From assembly GCF_024713975.1 (NCBI RefSeq), contig NC_091098.1:17628316-17692315 (forward strand): DNA of 64,000 nt, in the 5' to 3' direction. Of the stretch, positions 21,061 to 32,877 are shown in pieces. Positions within the stretch are counted from its first letter, which is position 1. Every line of letters begins with the position of its first letter. A program made the translations under genes and the position numbers. This stretch comes from Paralichthys olivaceus. Its lineage: Eukaryota; Chordata; Actinopteri; Pleuronectiformes; Paralichthyidae. The notes below the pieces were generated by a model. The model had not been told where the DNA came from. It saw nothing but the letters and a program-made list of their open reading frames with translations, and searched no databases.

Positions 21061-23999
21061 AGCTCTGAAGAGGTCATTTCATGTAATTGTTCCCTGAAAG
21101 CCATCATGGGTTCTTATTCGTGCTTTGAAAGAGAGCGATGAGATGTGGAGTATTTTGCTTGTTGCAATATGCAACTTCACAGCCAGATGCCACAAAATCC
21201 TAAACACACTTAAAGTACCCTGACTAATGTGATGCATTTTTAAAAAGGGTGATTTAAAAGATGTACCAATAATGAGTGGAACTCTGCATGTCAGGCCTGG
21301 TTCTTTAATACACAGTGAGGTAGATGTAACATTTGTAGACCTGGACAAGTTTTAAAATATTGGTTTTAAAAAGTTGACAGTGTAAATGTCACTGTAAATG
21401 CAATTATCTTCAAGTCTATTGTGACAATCACAATAAAAAAAAACGGTTTCTTGACAAACACACCTGCAGGATGGACACAAATGATTTAGCGTCTTTCAGT
21501 CTTTACAGTTTCTTTGAAATCTCAAACTGCTGATCGTCAAATATTTTCGGAGCTGTCAAATCCTTATCTGAAGTTAAAATAACATCTCCGTGGCAGTAAA
21601 GGTTCCTGCTCCCTATTTGCATCACTCACCCACGTACGCATGTGCTTTTGAATCACCACCTTCTAACCATCAGTAATTACTGACCATAATTATTGCTCCC
21701 TCTTGACCTTTTTCCCTCATTTCAGTTTATCTCCAACCCTTGAAAATTGACCCCAGCTCTGCTTCACATAGCTGATCAGGCAGCGAGACATGAATGTGTT
21801 GTGTTGGGCAGGGCAGTGCAAGCCCTGGCCCGCCAGAGGAAGGCATGGGAGTCTAAAACAGGTGCTCCGACTGCTTTATTTTTTTCTCCTCCTTTTCTTT
21901 TCATCATTCACTCCCTTTCCCTCTCTCTTCTCCCCACACCTGTTGAAGTGTGAGGACTCATGCTGGTTCAGACGGCCAAGCCTCAGCTACATGCCAAGAT
22001 GGTGGGGGTCTGAGGTGAGGTGTGGGTAAATACTTTAAGCATGTTTTCACCCCCCCACCCCACCCCCCACCAAGTAAATTCCCACTTTCAATATCAGGTG
22101 TCACCTCTAGGATGATTAGTTGTGTCTTTTATCACTGCAGGTTGGGCCACAGGGGGGAAGGGACAGAGAGGCAACTTTATTTAGAGTGCAAATAACCTAC
22201 TAATTAGTTTTACGCAAGAAAAAATTAAAAGATAAATGGAGCCCAGCCTGGTTCAACTGTGGATTATATTACTGTGGATTAATTCAAAGTGGCAACAGAG
22301 ACTGGTTGTGATTCAATTCTGGTTTGGCCAATCACTCCGGGGGTGGCGAGTGGCCTCTGCCCCCTGGTGGAGCACCTCACTGGGCCCACAGCCCCCTGTC
22401 ATGGTGACAACAGACAGGGATCAAGATTTACCCAGCTGTTTGGAGTCTGTGTGTGTGTTTCTTTAACTGGCCCAAGAGAAGAGCACCATCGTTCATTGAA
22501 ATCCACGTATCACAAGAATATCTAAAAAATGTTATGTCATCAAGGCAAAAATATTTTTTTCTAAACACATCAAAACCTAAATTTAGCTGAATCTCAGTAG
22601 TGCGACATCATGACACAGAAACTGATTTAGGAACATCTGGGAAGACTTAATGGTAAGATTTTGGTTTCAAATACTGTGTTTTGTGTTTTGTGTGTGTGTG
22701 TGTGTGTGTGCGTGCGTGTGCAGTCATGTGGGAATCCTCTCAGTATTCTCCACGGGGGGGGGGGGGGTTGTTTTCTCTAGGTTTAAAAAAAACAACAAGC
22801 TCACAGGTAATGACTTCAGTGTGTTTCCGTGTTTTTCTTTCATTTGTGTGACACTAAATTCAGCTGCAGTCGATGCAGACTCACCAGGAGGGATTGATAT
22901 CTTCCATCAATCCACTGTTCCAAGTGTTTGCATGTCTGCAAACCTGGCGCATGTGTGTGTCTGTGCGTGTTTGGGCACATGTGCGTGCATGCATGCCACC
23001 CTGTTCTCCTCTCATCTGGTCAGGCCCTCTAGCTGGTAATCTGAGCATAGAGATTAGAAAGAAAAACAACAGAGAAGAATGTCTTTGGTTGGGCCAGCGA
23101 GGAATTTACAATGGCCTTCAGGCTGCTTTGACCTCTCCCTCCCTTTCTCTCTGCCACTCTCTCTATCTCACACAGAGACACCTAAAGGAAAATTATTTTC
23201 TTCATAAGCAGGGTCTTATTTCATAGTTCTGGCCGACACTCTTATGTGTTATATCTACATGTTACCAGCTTCAGTTCACATCTGCGGACAGGGTGACATC
23301 ATTAGAACGGAGTCCAGGAGGCCGAGCAACTCAGTCCATCGTATGATCACACAAATGATTAGTTAACTTGGAAATTAATCAAGAGTTATAATTAGCAGGT
23401 ATAACGTATCGTCAAAGGTTATTGGATATTTATAATATAGACAGTAATAATATTTTCAGGTGTTTTCTCTTGTGAGACAGTAAATATCATCCCACTGAGG
23501 ATTATAGCCAACATGTGTGATCTGAATATATGTTTGATTATTCTATTTATTGCTGCAGCTGTTTTAAATCTCTGTCACATCGTCACATGGATTTATTTGG
23601 TCAAATCGGAACCTTTGAGTGGTTGCCATGCTGGACTGCAGTCATCGCACTGAACCCTCTCATCCTTAAATTCCATACCATAATGAATACGAATGATAGC
23701 TTGGAATATAAGAAATGTTTTGTTGTAGGTGGACATGAAGACATGAAGACATGATATGTTGTGGTACGTTCCCATCTGTTGCCGTAGGGATGTGAAGGTC
23801 TAGAGCAGCTCTCCTACAGCTGGCAGAGATGACACCACACTGCCAGACAGACAGGGAGTTTGAGCCAGACGCTTCGATGGAGTTCTAGTTTCACAGGGAC
23901 AGCTGTGTGGATACTCAAGACAAACTGGCCACCGCACCGCCTGATTTGATCCTGCTCGCTCCGTCACAGTCCAGCAACCTGCCTTCCTGCAGACCTCAG

Positions 24000-24001
<2 letters not shown>

Positions 24002-24087
<86 letters not shown>

Positions 24088-24102
24088 TGTGTGTGTGTGT
24101 GA
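24002..24102. repeat. (GT)n microsatellite, about 100 bp
   Basis: Nearly uninterrupted GT dinucleotides with a single GA interruption near 24085. It is the joint longest dinucleotide tract in the window with that at 40186-40285. It can adopt Z-DNA and is expected to be highly length-polymorphic. Confidence 0.97.
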
Positions 24103-24848
24103 GACAGAGTGGAGGGGTATACAGGTCTCTGCACAGACGATGGGGACAGGTGTTGAGGACAGGAGGTACCGTGTGGCCTGGGGGTGGGGTCAGGTGGTGA
24201 CACACCTGTCCCTACTTGCAAAAGAGGGTCTAGTTACACACACACACACAAGCATGCACATCAGCTTGAACATGTGCTCTGACACGCAACGTTAGAACCA
24301 ACTATCCTCTAATGCAACATGAATCTGCTCACCATTATAAAACTAGGGCTGATTCTTGCTTTGCCAAACAAAACATGGCGAACTCAACTGCAGCAAAGTG
24401 ACGGGATCACGATGTGTGAGACGAGGGGACACAAGGTCTGAGCAGCAAACATGCAACACCAGGTTCTGGATGTGGGGATTCGCTTGTGACAGAGAGACAG
24501 GGGAAGCGAGCAGAGAGTGTTTTTTGATGAGGTTAAATTTTGTTTTAGTTTTGTTGTCATAGTTTAGAAAGTGCCTCCATGTTTTCTCTGGATCGTTGTT
24601 CTATTCAAAAGTCACTTTAATTCTGGATGACAAAGGAAACTGTTTTTTATTATCAGTGTTCAGATGTTCAAGGTTTCCCTCTTGTTTATTGAAACTCTAG
24701 ATTTTGGCATTGGGGCCAGTTTAGGGATATATGTCCTAACTCTAATCCTAATTTATATTAGTGGTGAGGTGTAAAAAAACAACATATATCAGCAAATATA
24801 CTTTCAACTCCATTATATTTTTAAAGGCATTGAATTAAATATTCGCCT

Positions 24849-24849
<1 letters not shown>

Positions 24850-24899
<50 letters not shown>
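24850..24899. repeat. (TA)n microsatellite, 50 bp
   Basis: Twenty-five uninterrupted TA units, self-complementary and therefore able to extrude a cruciform. Confidence 0.97.
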
Positions 24900-24901
<2 letters not shown>

Positions 24902-26719
24902 CAATGAATCAATAACAAGAGGGAAATTAGTCCATTGATCCAATCAGAGCGGGCAGGTAACTTTAAACCCCGCCTCCTGTACCATCAGCATCACTGGTAA
25001 TAGGTTAAACTCTGCAATCAATTTAGCTTTTAATACTTCAAGTATCTTTAAAAGCAAATACTTCCTTACTTTTACTCAAGTATAAATGTTAATGTGGTAT
25101 TTTTAGTCAAATGTTTGGGTTCTTCCTCCTCCACTGACCCCAACCCTGCCAACTTTGGAAAAAAGTGTTTACACCTGATCCAAACAGCCTCATTCAAAAC
25201 AAGACGTAATATGTCGCACATATTCATGTTCATATGAAAATAGTGAAGGATGACAAAAGAAAGTTAAGGACAGAGAAATGCAATCATTGTCTCCTTTCTC
25301 GCCTCCACTCAGCAGCGTGAAGTAGGTGTAAAGTCACATTTTTACAAAAAGTTTCAGAAAGAGTTGGACTCAGATCCACTGACGTCAGAACAGAGCTTTC
25401 CAAAGTTGGTGATGTTCCTCTTTAAGCTCAATAAAAACAGTTTGGGGATTCAAGCTGCTCCCACAATTTATAATATGCAGAGTACGACACGACTGGATGT
25501 CCGTCTGTACTAAAGTGTGTAAATGGACACCAGAGTGTGTGTGTGGCACATGCAGTGTTTCTATAAAACTGTGGAGATGGGGGAGATCGGCGTCTGGCCC
25601 TGGGGTGTGGATTTCAGGCAGGTGCATTTGCCTGCCCAGCGGCTCCTCAAGGGACAGGACAGAACGGGACAAGGAGGGAGGAGGAGGAGGAGGAGAGGGG
25701 AGGCAATCTGTGCTTTCTTCAGTGACACACACACACAACCTCTAGTTCCCCAAATTCAAAGGTCCCCCCCCTCCTCACCCACCCACTCAATACTCCTCCC
25801 TCGTCCCCCTCCATATCCTTCATTGACAGGAATGCAACGGGACAATAGAACTGTCCTGGTCCTTCGGCTGGCGGCCCCCCAGGCCCACACAGGCCCTGAC
25901 AGGAGGACAAAAGTGCACCTTGCACCTCTCAGCACCACCAGCGGCACCCTGGGGGCAAATACCTGAATACCTGTGTTAAATAAGAGGGAGAGACAGAATG
26001 ACACAACCTGAGGTGAGGGAGAAGACGGGGATGAAAGAAAAGAAGAGAAATAGTCAGCACAGGCGGTTTTCTGCTTTCAGGTGCCAAGTGTAACACAGAC
26101 GAGTCCAGAGGTCCAAGGAAAACACCACCGCAGTCTCTTTATTTTCATCCCCTCTCCCCTCTTATTATTGTAATTCAGCGTGTCACTCATTCTTTCACAT
26201 CTATTCTGACACCTGCTTTCTTGGTAACGTCCCCCCCCTCCTCCAGTATGTGCTCTCCACTGCTCCCTGTGAGCCCTCGCTCATGTAATGACATGCTGGC
26301 TGAGCTCACTCTGCATGAGGTTTGTGCACATTTAATCCCAGCCCACCACATTAAACCCAGGTTGGCTCGTTCCTGCAATATATTGGTGACATGAAAGTGA
26401 CTAAAGCATTAACCACGTTTTTTCTCGCACTGTTTTCCCGAACATACACAAACATCTGCTGCACCACTTAACTGGCTATGTTAGTCTGATGCACAACTTT
26501 GTAAAGCTTCAGTTGTTTATCTTTAAATTTTTATTCATATTTGGCTTCGATTCATTTTTTGAATCACTTATACTCAAAATATTGTATTGTCAATATCTCC
26601 ATTAGCACACACTTCTTTACAGTGACAGATTTGTAGTAGTTCTGGTGACTCATTTTGATCTTTTGTTATTCTTATGCTCTTCTGTTTGACTGTTTTGCCT
26701 GCTAATGGATGCCTCAATT

Positions 26720-26763
26720 TCCCTCTGGATCAATAAAGTTTCGCTCTATCTATCTATCTTTTG

Positions 26764-26850
<87 letters not shown>
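26720..26850. repeat. (CTAT)n tetranucleotide array after an ATCAATAAAGTTTC element tail
   Basis: About 24 CTAT units with one interruption near 26759-26764. The array directly follows CCCTCTGGATCAATAAAGTT, a sequence resembling the 3' tail of fish retroposons that end in short tandem repeats. The microsatellite probably grew from that tail; the link to a specific element family is inference. Confidence 0.8.
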
Positions 26851-28189
26851 CATACTACAAAAGATGGTTCAACAGGTGAATGTGCTGGATAACGCTGATT
26901 ACCCTCATTTCTTATTAACCACCAGCTCTCTGTAAATCAAAGCTGGACGTGTTTCTTTCCAAGCAGCCCCTGTATTCACATCCCTGCCTCTGAGTGAAGG
27001 TGTGGTAATCAGTGAAATGAAGTGTGTTAAGCCACGGTCACATTACCTCTGATGCAACCGCAGTCACTTTGCTCTGTGCAACATGTGGGCGTAGTGAGGC
27101 TGCGAGGTCGTGCAACTGGAGCAGAAACTCTGGAAAACTTCTCATAAAAGATACTTCAACTCTGCACATATTCCATCAGTGCTTGTATTCTCGAGTAAAG
27201 GGCAAAGACAGAGAATGTTCTTATTTTCTCGGCTGTCACACGACTGAAACTAACAATCAATACCTAATCGCACCAGATGGTTAGAGACTGTGAGAGCGGA
27301 CTCGGACTCGTGTGACGATCAACCCTGAGGTCACTGTCACATGCGGTCCCTCTATTGCCCCACCTCGTGTATACTTAAGTTAATTCTCTGTTATAAGTGC
27401 AGGTTGTGCATTCCCATTTTTATAGATGCTTTCATGTGATGTGACGTTTCATGTCGTGTCCTTTACTGTTTTTATCGTTTTATTTTCACCTTTTATGTAT
27501 TTTATTTTTTGTCATATTACTGCTTTTATGTGTTCAAATGTTAATGTGACATAGCTGTCACATTGCATCCTGCTGATTGTTATTTCTCTTATATTTACTT
27601 TTCTTACTTTGCTATTAAAGCACTTTGGAAACTGTTTTTAATAAAGTTTATGAATATTACTGTTATTATTTAAACTTCAACATATGAATCATAAGTTTTG
27701 TATGTAAAAACTTCATTGTCAAAGAAGCTGCCAGCTAAGTGTTGTAGAAATGTGGCAGTAAAGTAAAATTCAAGCTTTACCTTAACTGAAATGAAATCTC
27801 CATCCCTGCTGTATCCTTCATTTTTTCAGTTCCCCTCCCAATTCATGAACCTAGATTTTCAAAATAAGAGAGATTATCAGTCGCATTGACGCATAATAAA
27901 GTAAAATAAAGACAAACAAGTCCACCAAGAAATAAAAGGGCCTGTGTTACTGTCACAAGCTGGATCTGCTTCTTCATGAAGACTCTTGTTACTGTGTCTC
28001 AAGTAAGGATTCTGAATAAACCTGCAGGCACTTGCTCTATGGGAAAAAATAAGTTGCACAACTTTTGAATCAATGTGAGCGGGCAAGTCAAAGTGTTTGT
28101 CAAACAGGATTAACCGAAAAGAGACTTTCCCATGTGCTGATTTTATCACCAACGAGTTGATGTTTTCCTCTCTGTCTGTTTATTGGGTT

Positions 28190-28330
28190 GTTTGTTTGCT
28201 TGTTTGTAAAAAAGATTTCACAAAAACTACAGGAAGGATTATCGTGACACTCGGTGGGAGGGTGTGGGTTGGGTCAGGGAAAAAGTCATTAAGTTTTGGT
28301 GCTGATCCAGGAATTTGTTTCACTTTCTCT
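28190..28330 (-). mobile_element. dispersed retroelement-like fragment, reverse orientation
   Basis: The plus strand reads TTTGTTTGCTTGTTTGTAAA, ACAAAAACTACAGGAAGGAT, GTGACACTCGGTGGGAGGGT, GGGTCAGGGAAAAAGTCATT and TTTTGGTGCTGATCCAGGAA. This is the reverse complement order of the elements at 15626-15778 and 49085-49232 (tail, Cys-rich middle, CTGGATC head). It contains no intact ORF. Confidence 0.5.
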
Positions 28331-28686
28331 GACACTGAGATGTGGTTTGGCCTCTAGTTTTCATTGCTGTTCATAAACTATATTTTAAACTTAATTTCTT
28401 TAAAATCATCAGTTTATATCACTATTGTATTAGTTTCTCTTGGCCTGTGCATGTAAATTACATGAATAGAGCTTAACCTCTGCCATTCAACTGACCCTTT
28501 ACTCTTTAGGCCTGTTGAAAACCTGCACGCACGCTGCTCTGTATGGCACAAGGTAGGAAAACTTTGTAAAACACAGTGTCTCTCATCTGTTTACTCTCCT
28601 GTCCCTTTATGGCTCATCCTCTACCCTCTGACCCTGTGGGACAGAGAGGGTCTGTGTTTAGTAGGAAACACAGTGCCAGTCACATA

Positions 28687-28717
<31 letters not shown>

Positions 28718-28816
28718 GAGGGGGACAGCAGGAGTGCGGAGGTGGGCAGGAAACAGCGTGTACCCCCTCCTTGAGGCCACATCCTGTCCTTGGTGAAAAC
28801 TGCTTTTTGTGCAGAG

Positions 28817-28876
<60 letters not shown>
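28687..28876. repeat. paired (CA)n and (TG)n microsatellites
   Basis: (CA)13 at 28687-28712 and (TG)28 at 28820-28876, about 107 bp apart and complementary to each other, so they could pair as an imperfect inverted repeat. The spacer shows no gene. Confidence 0.9.
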
Positions 28877-28877
<1 letters not shown>

Positions 28878-31800
28878 AGTGGAGAGACGTTCACGGTGAG
28901 TGTATCTATCTGCCCTCGCAGCACGTCATTGATCAAGTCATCTCATTGCAACATATAGCATTCCTCTGCAAACTCTGTTCTTCAGTGATTTGATAAACAA
29001 ACAGAGACTCTCATTCTCCACCAGACACTTACCACCCCACCCTCAAAGTCCAATCTCTTCCCCTCAATCTCTTCTCCCTTGTTGCTTCTCCTCCCACTCT
29101 TATCTTTTCATCCCCAGTTCACATTTATATGGTGTTTTCAAACCAAAACAATCTCTGTCCACACCAGTGTTTTGGCTCCACGTTAGTTTTAATCACCCTC
29201 CATACTAACATGTCTGAAAAAGGACTTCATGTGTACACACTGGGCATGTGGGTGAAGGTGTACACAGGAGGTTTGGTTGTTGGTTGCAGACAGAGCATGT
29301 CAGCAGTTTTATCAGTGTAAAATGCAGAGTTTAACTGTACAACAGCTGTCAGCAAAGACAACAGGGTCAGCAATGCTTGTAATTGATTATCCGTGTTGCG
29401 TTCTACACTGGGAAGCTAATGTCGGTTGTCGACTCCCGGAAAGGGGTCATGTGATAGGAGCCTGACGAATCAGACTATGTCATGACTGAAATGACCCAAC
29501 CAGCTCCAAATCTCCAAACATCTCTGTTTCTGCCAGATTAAAATGCAGCCCTGGAGTTTTCAAGCTATAATGGGGCCACCAGCGTCTCCATTAAAAACTG
29601 AAATATAGTCTTATGGATGATGCCTCCGTCCATGAGGTTTCTCAAACAATCAGAGAGAGGAAAATGTCCACCTGTACAAAAATAAAGTGAGGAGACATTT
29701 TTTTATGTCTTTTTAAGGACAAATGCAGATGAGAGAGAATTCTTTGTCAGGTGCCAACCTCCAGTGGATCGGAGGCTCTTTGGACAGCAACATTGTGCAA
29801 GAGCACTGTAGCTTGTAAGAGGGTTTGAAACTTTAACCCAGTGACTTAACCGTCTTGGCTCGAATCTGATCCTCCAGTGACTCAGCTCTGCAAACGCTGC
29901 CAGCTCTGATTTCAGAAATACATCCAATGCTCCCTCTTCCACGATATGGATGACTATGAACCCCTGGCTCTCCACACACTTCACAGATGCACACACTTGT
30001 ACATCCGTGTACACACAAACAGCTGTAGCCGCACCCAGATGCTTTATATCAGCACTTTTTGGAAGGGGGCTGTGTTTATACAAGACTGACAGGCCACTTC
30101 CTGTGTCCCAAACATTACCACAAACACACGGCACTGACAGCTAAGCAGCGGAGAGAGAAAATGGGAATTTTAGCTTTCAAAAAGGTTTGTCCTACGTTCT
30201 GGAATAGGTTTGTTTCATTGTTGACTTATACACTGCTGCTTCACAATACTCGAATCAAGAGAGTTTATGCAGCACTGTAATCTTTTCGGTTGCACATACA
30301 CAACAGCTCCACGTATCACTCCACTCAGCACAGTTGTTTACACAGAGGCGTATACTTTCTGTTTCCAAGATGACGGCACAAAGTGACAAAATCCAACTGA
30401 TCCAGCTGCATGTTGTCAAACATCAGCTTTTGTGTACACAAAACCAAATCTTGGTTCATGGAGCTTCATCCACAGTAATTAAAACTTTACTGTTTTCATT
30501 TAATAGAGTGAGGAAGTAGTGATCAGACGATTGACGATCTTTTCTTCGTATAATTAAATCAATCAAATCATGGGTTGACTCAGGAGCAGACTGCAAGGAC
30601 AACAGAGCGACCCTCTCTCCTCTTCTCTCAGACGACAGTATAGTGTGTCTGTCACTAATGGCTCAAGAATGTCACATTAGTCAGGGGCTGCATGCGTGAC
30701 GCAGCGGACATCGAAACACTTTGAGGAGCCCAATATGATATTACACACACAGACACCAGCACACTCTGAAAGGAAAGGTGACAGGTTCAGTGATCTCATT
30801 GCCTCAAAGCTACAAGGTGATCGACTGCCTCCTACACACTGCAAACCAGAAAAATGTCCCCCCAGCCAGATGTAAGAGTTCAATTTCAAAAACGGCCGAA
30901 ACACACAAGGAATGACAGCCTGTTTAGTGAAATGTTTTTGTACCAATTTGTGGGGGCAGAGTTTAGATATCCCAAGGAGAAAATGGAATATCATCTAAGG
31001 ATTATTTGACATGTTATGCGTCTCCTCCAGCTCTTAACCCATCCAACCCTGTCGCCCCCTTACTCCGGGGCCCAACACGAGTGACACTGTCGACGGTTCA
31101 GGGGGAGTTTAGTCCCGTGGCTGTGCTTCATCTCTGTGACTCACCGCCTGTGTAGGTGTGCAGCAGCGAAGACGCTCGGCTGTCTCTTCCCATCGTCCCA
31201 GAGAGAAATAGTCAGACAATTGAAAAAAATCCCCCTTTGATCAAATTGAAGATATTAAATGAATAGGTGTGTGTTTGCATGCGAGTGTGTGTGGAGGCTT
31301 TCAGGTGCTGTTTACATTGGGGCAACCTAAGTCATGCAATCTGATCCCAAGCTTTTTGAGAGGCTGTTTTACCCCCTATCCCCCCCCACCACCACACACA
31401 CACATGCATCCACCTCTCAACACTGAGAGCTATTGGAGGAAACGCACTGTTACCTCACTAAGACTTGCTGGCGACAGTGTGTGTGGGTCAGGAGGGCAGT
31501 GGGGAGATTGTAGACACATTGCTACCATATGTGCACCCTGGATGTTCACTCTCAGCTGGGCCCGTGAGAGCAGACTTCCTCTAAAAGTTCCTACAAGGTA
31601 ACCGGAGTCTCGCCAGTAAGGAGCAGATGGCTGCACAGACTGAGTGGACCCGTGACTCTCTGGTTTATTTTTTTTTGTGTGGCCGATGCTATGGTTTGAA
31701 GTGGGTCTGACTCAGACTTTTTTTTTCTGCAAAACCACTGATATTGTAGGGGGAACTTTTCTTACCCAGTTTCATCCTTCTCTTTATGCTTTTAAATGAA

Positions 31801-32080
31801 TTTGCCTCTCTGTCTCCCACCTGCAGTCATAGTGGAAAACCCCCCTGCCCTGTTTAAGTGTGTATTCTCCATGTGGGCCAGCATGTTGTGTGTTGACAGC
31901 TCGGCAGGTGTGTGCAGGTGTTCCCCTCATCACTCAGCATCCCACACACACACAGCTCGATCATCCCATTCAGAAAATGTCATGTCTGTCCTGATGAACT
32001 CATTTAGAGTTGTGCGTTCATACAATGCCTGTTGAAATACTACTTCATATTAGAGCACAGAATAAGTTGGATCACAGCAG

Positions 32081-32877
32081 TTTAAAAAAAACAAAGCTTT
32101 TATTTACAGGTGGCTGAAAAATACACAACCTTAAAAAAGGCACAGAATTCCATTTGAATTTCACGTTCAGATAGTTCATAAAACTGTAAGTCAACATCCT
32201 CCCCCCCAAAAAAGTGTGACAAAATGACAATACTTCTGAAGGCAGGAGTTTTTTTTGGTCAAGCTTAAGTGGCCCTTTCATGTCCAATGACACGACGTGC
32301 ACGTGTGGAAAGTGTTTGTGGCGGGCGGAGGGTCACCTGTCGTCGAGGTCACAGCTAACACATCTCTCAGCACCCTGCCTCCACAGTACACCATACACAG
32401 ACAGCTGTCCCAACACACACACTTGCTCATTTCCACACACATGCCATATATGTATAGTATGGTGAGGAATGACATCCCCGCATACACCAGACACACACTC
32501 ACACACAAACACGCCCAAGCAGCTGCACCATGGCCACAGTCCCGGACCGGCCGGCACCAATGGAGTTTCCTGGGAATTAACTGCATGTCCAGCTGCCCTC
32601 AAATCGCGCACACACACAAACACAGGACGGGACAGGACGCAGGAAAAATGTGTTGTGGATCACCCGATGTGAAACTTTTGGAAAAGGGGAGATAAACCTA
32701 CAGAGTCAAGCAATTTTAAAAAGGCACTTAGTTGTAAAAAAGCAACAGTTTTCTTGTCATGGCTTTGAAATGAGCTGGCATCAGTCTCCCGGGTGGGGGT
32801 GTATTGGCTCTTATCGAGGTGGGGGGAGTCAAAAGCTGCTTCGGCTGGCTTTAGGGAGCAGTCCAGGGAATGTGAGT
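32081..32877 (-). other. snai1: snai1 3' UTR (putative) with polyadenylation signal
   Basis: Minus-strand sequence downstream of the snai1 stop. AATAAA on the minus strand is at 32104-32099, giving a UTR of about 0.8 kb. CA/TG-rich blocks at 32416-32530 and 32600-32625 produce spurious ORFs. The boundary is inferred from the hexamer. Confidence 0.55.

Larger units (their letters stand above)
18116..32080. other. gene-poor region between samhd1 and snai1
   Basis: About 14 kb in which no protein gene, tRNA or other RNA gene was recognised. It is rich in simple repeats: (AC)n at 19211-19239 and 19415-19442, (TG)n at 20610-20634 and 22688-22714, and the larger tracts listed separately. It also holds one MITE copy (20860-21060) and one retroelement-like fragment (28190-28330). 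Long ORFs here are mostly Thr-His or Cys-Val translations of CA/GT repeats. Cis-regulatory elements for the flanking snai1 may lie here, but nothing in the bases alone proves it. Confidence 0.6.

Noticed and set aside
24005-24295. Cys-Val and Thr-His rich ORFs over GT/CA tracts (also at 19.2, 28.7, 40.2 and 63.8 kb)
   Set aside because: They are direct translations of dinucleotide repeats on both strands.
25523-25966. 147-codon ORF between samhd1 and snai1
   Set aside because: Low-complexity Arg/Pro/Thr composition from GGA and CA repeats; no splice context, start context or family similarity.
26745-26850. CRISPR-like regular array
   Set aside because: It is a plain CTAT tetranucleotide microsatellite without spacers, in a vertebrate genome.
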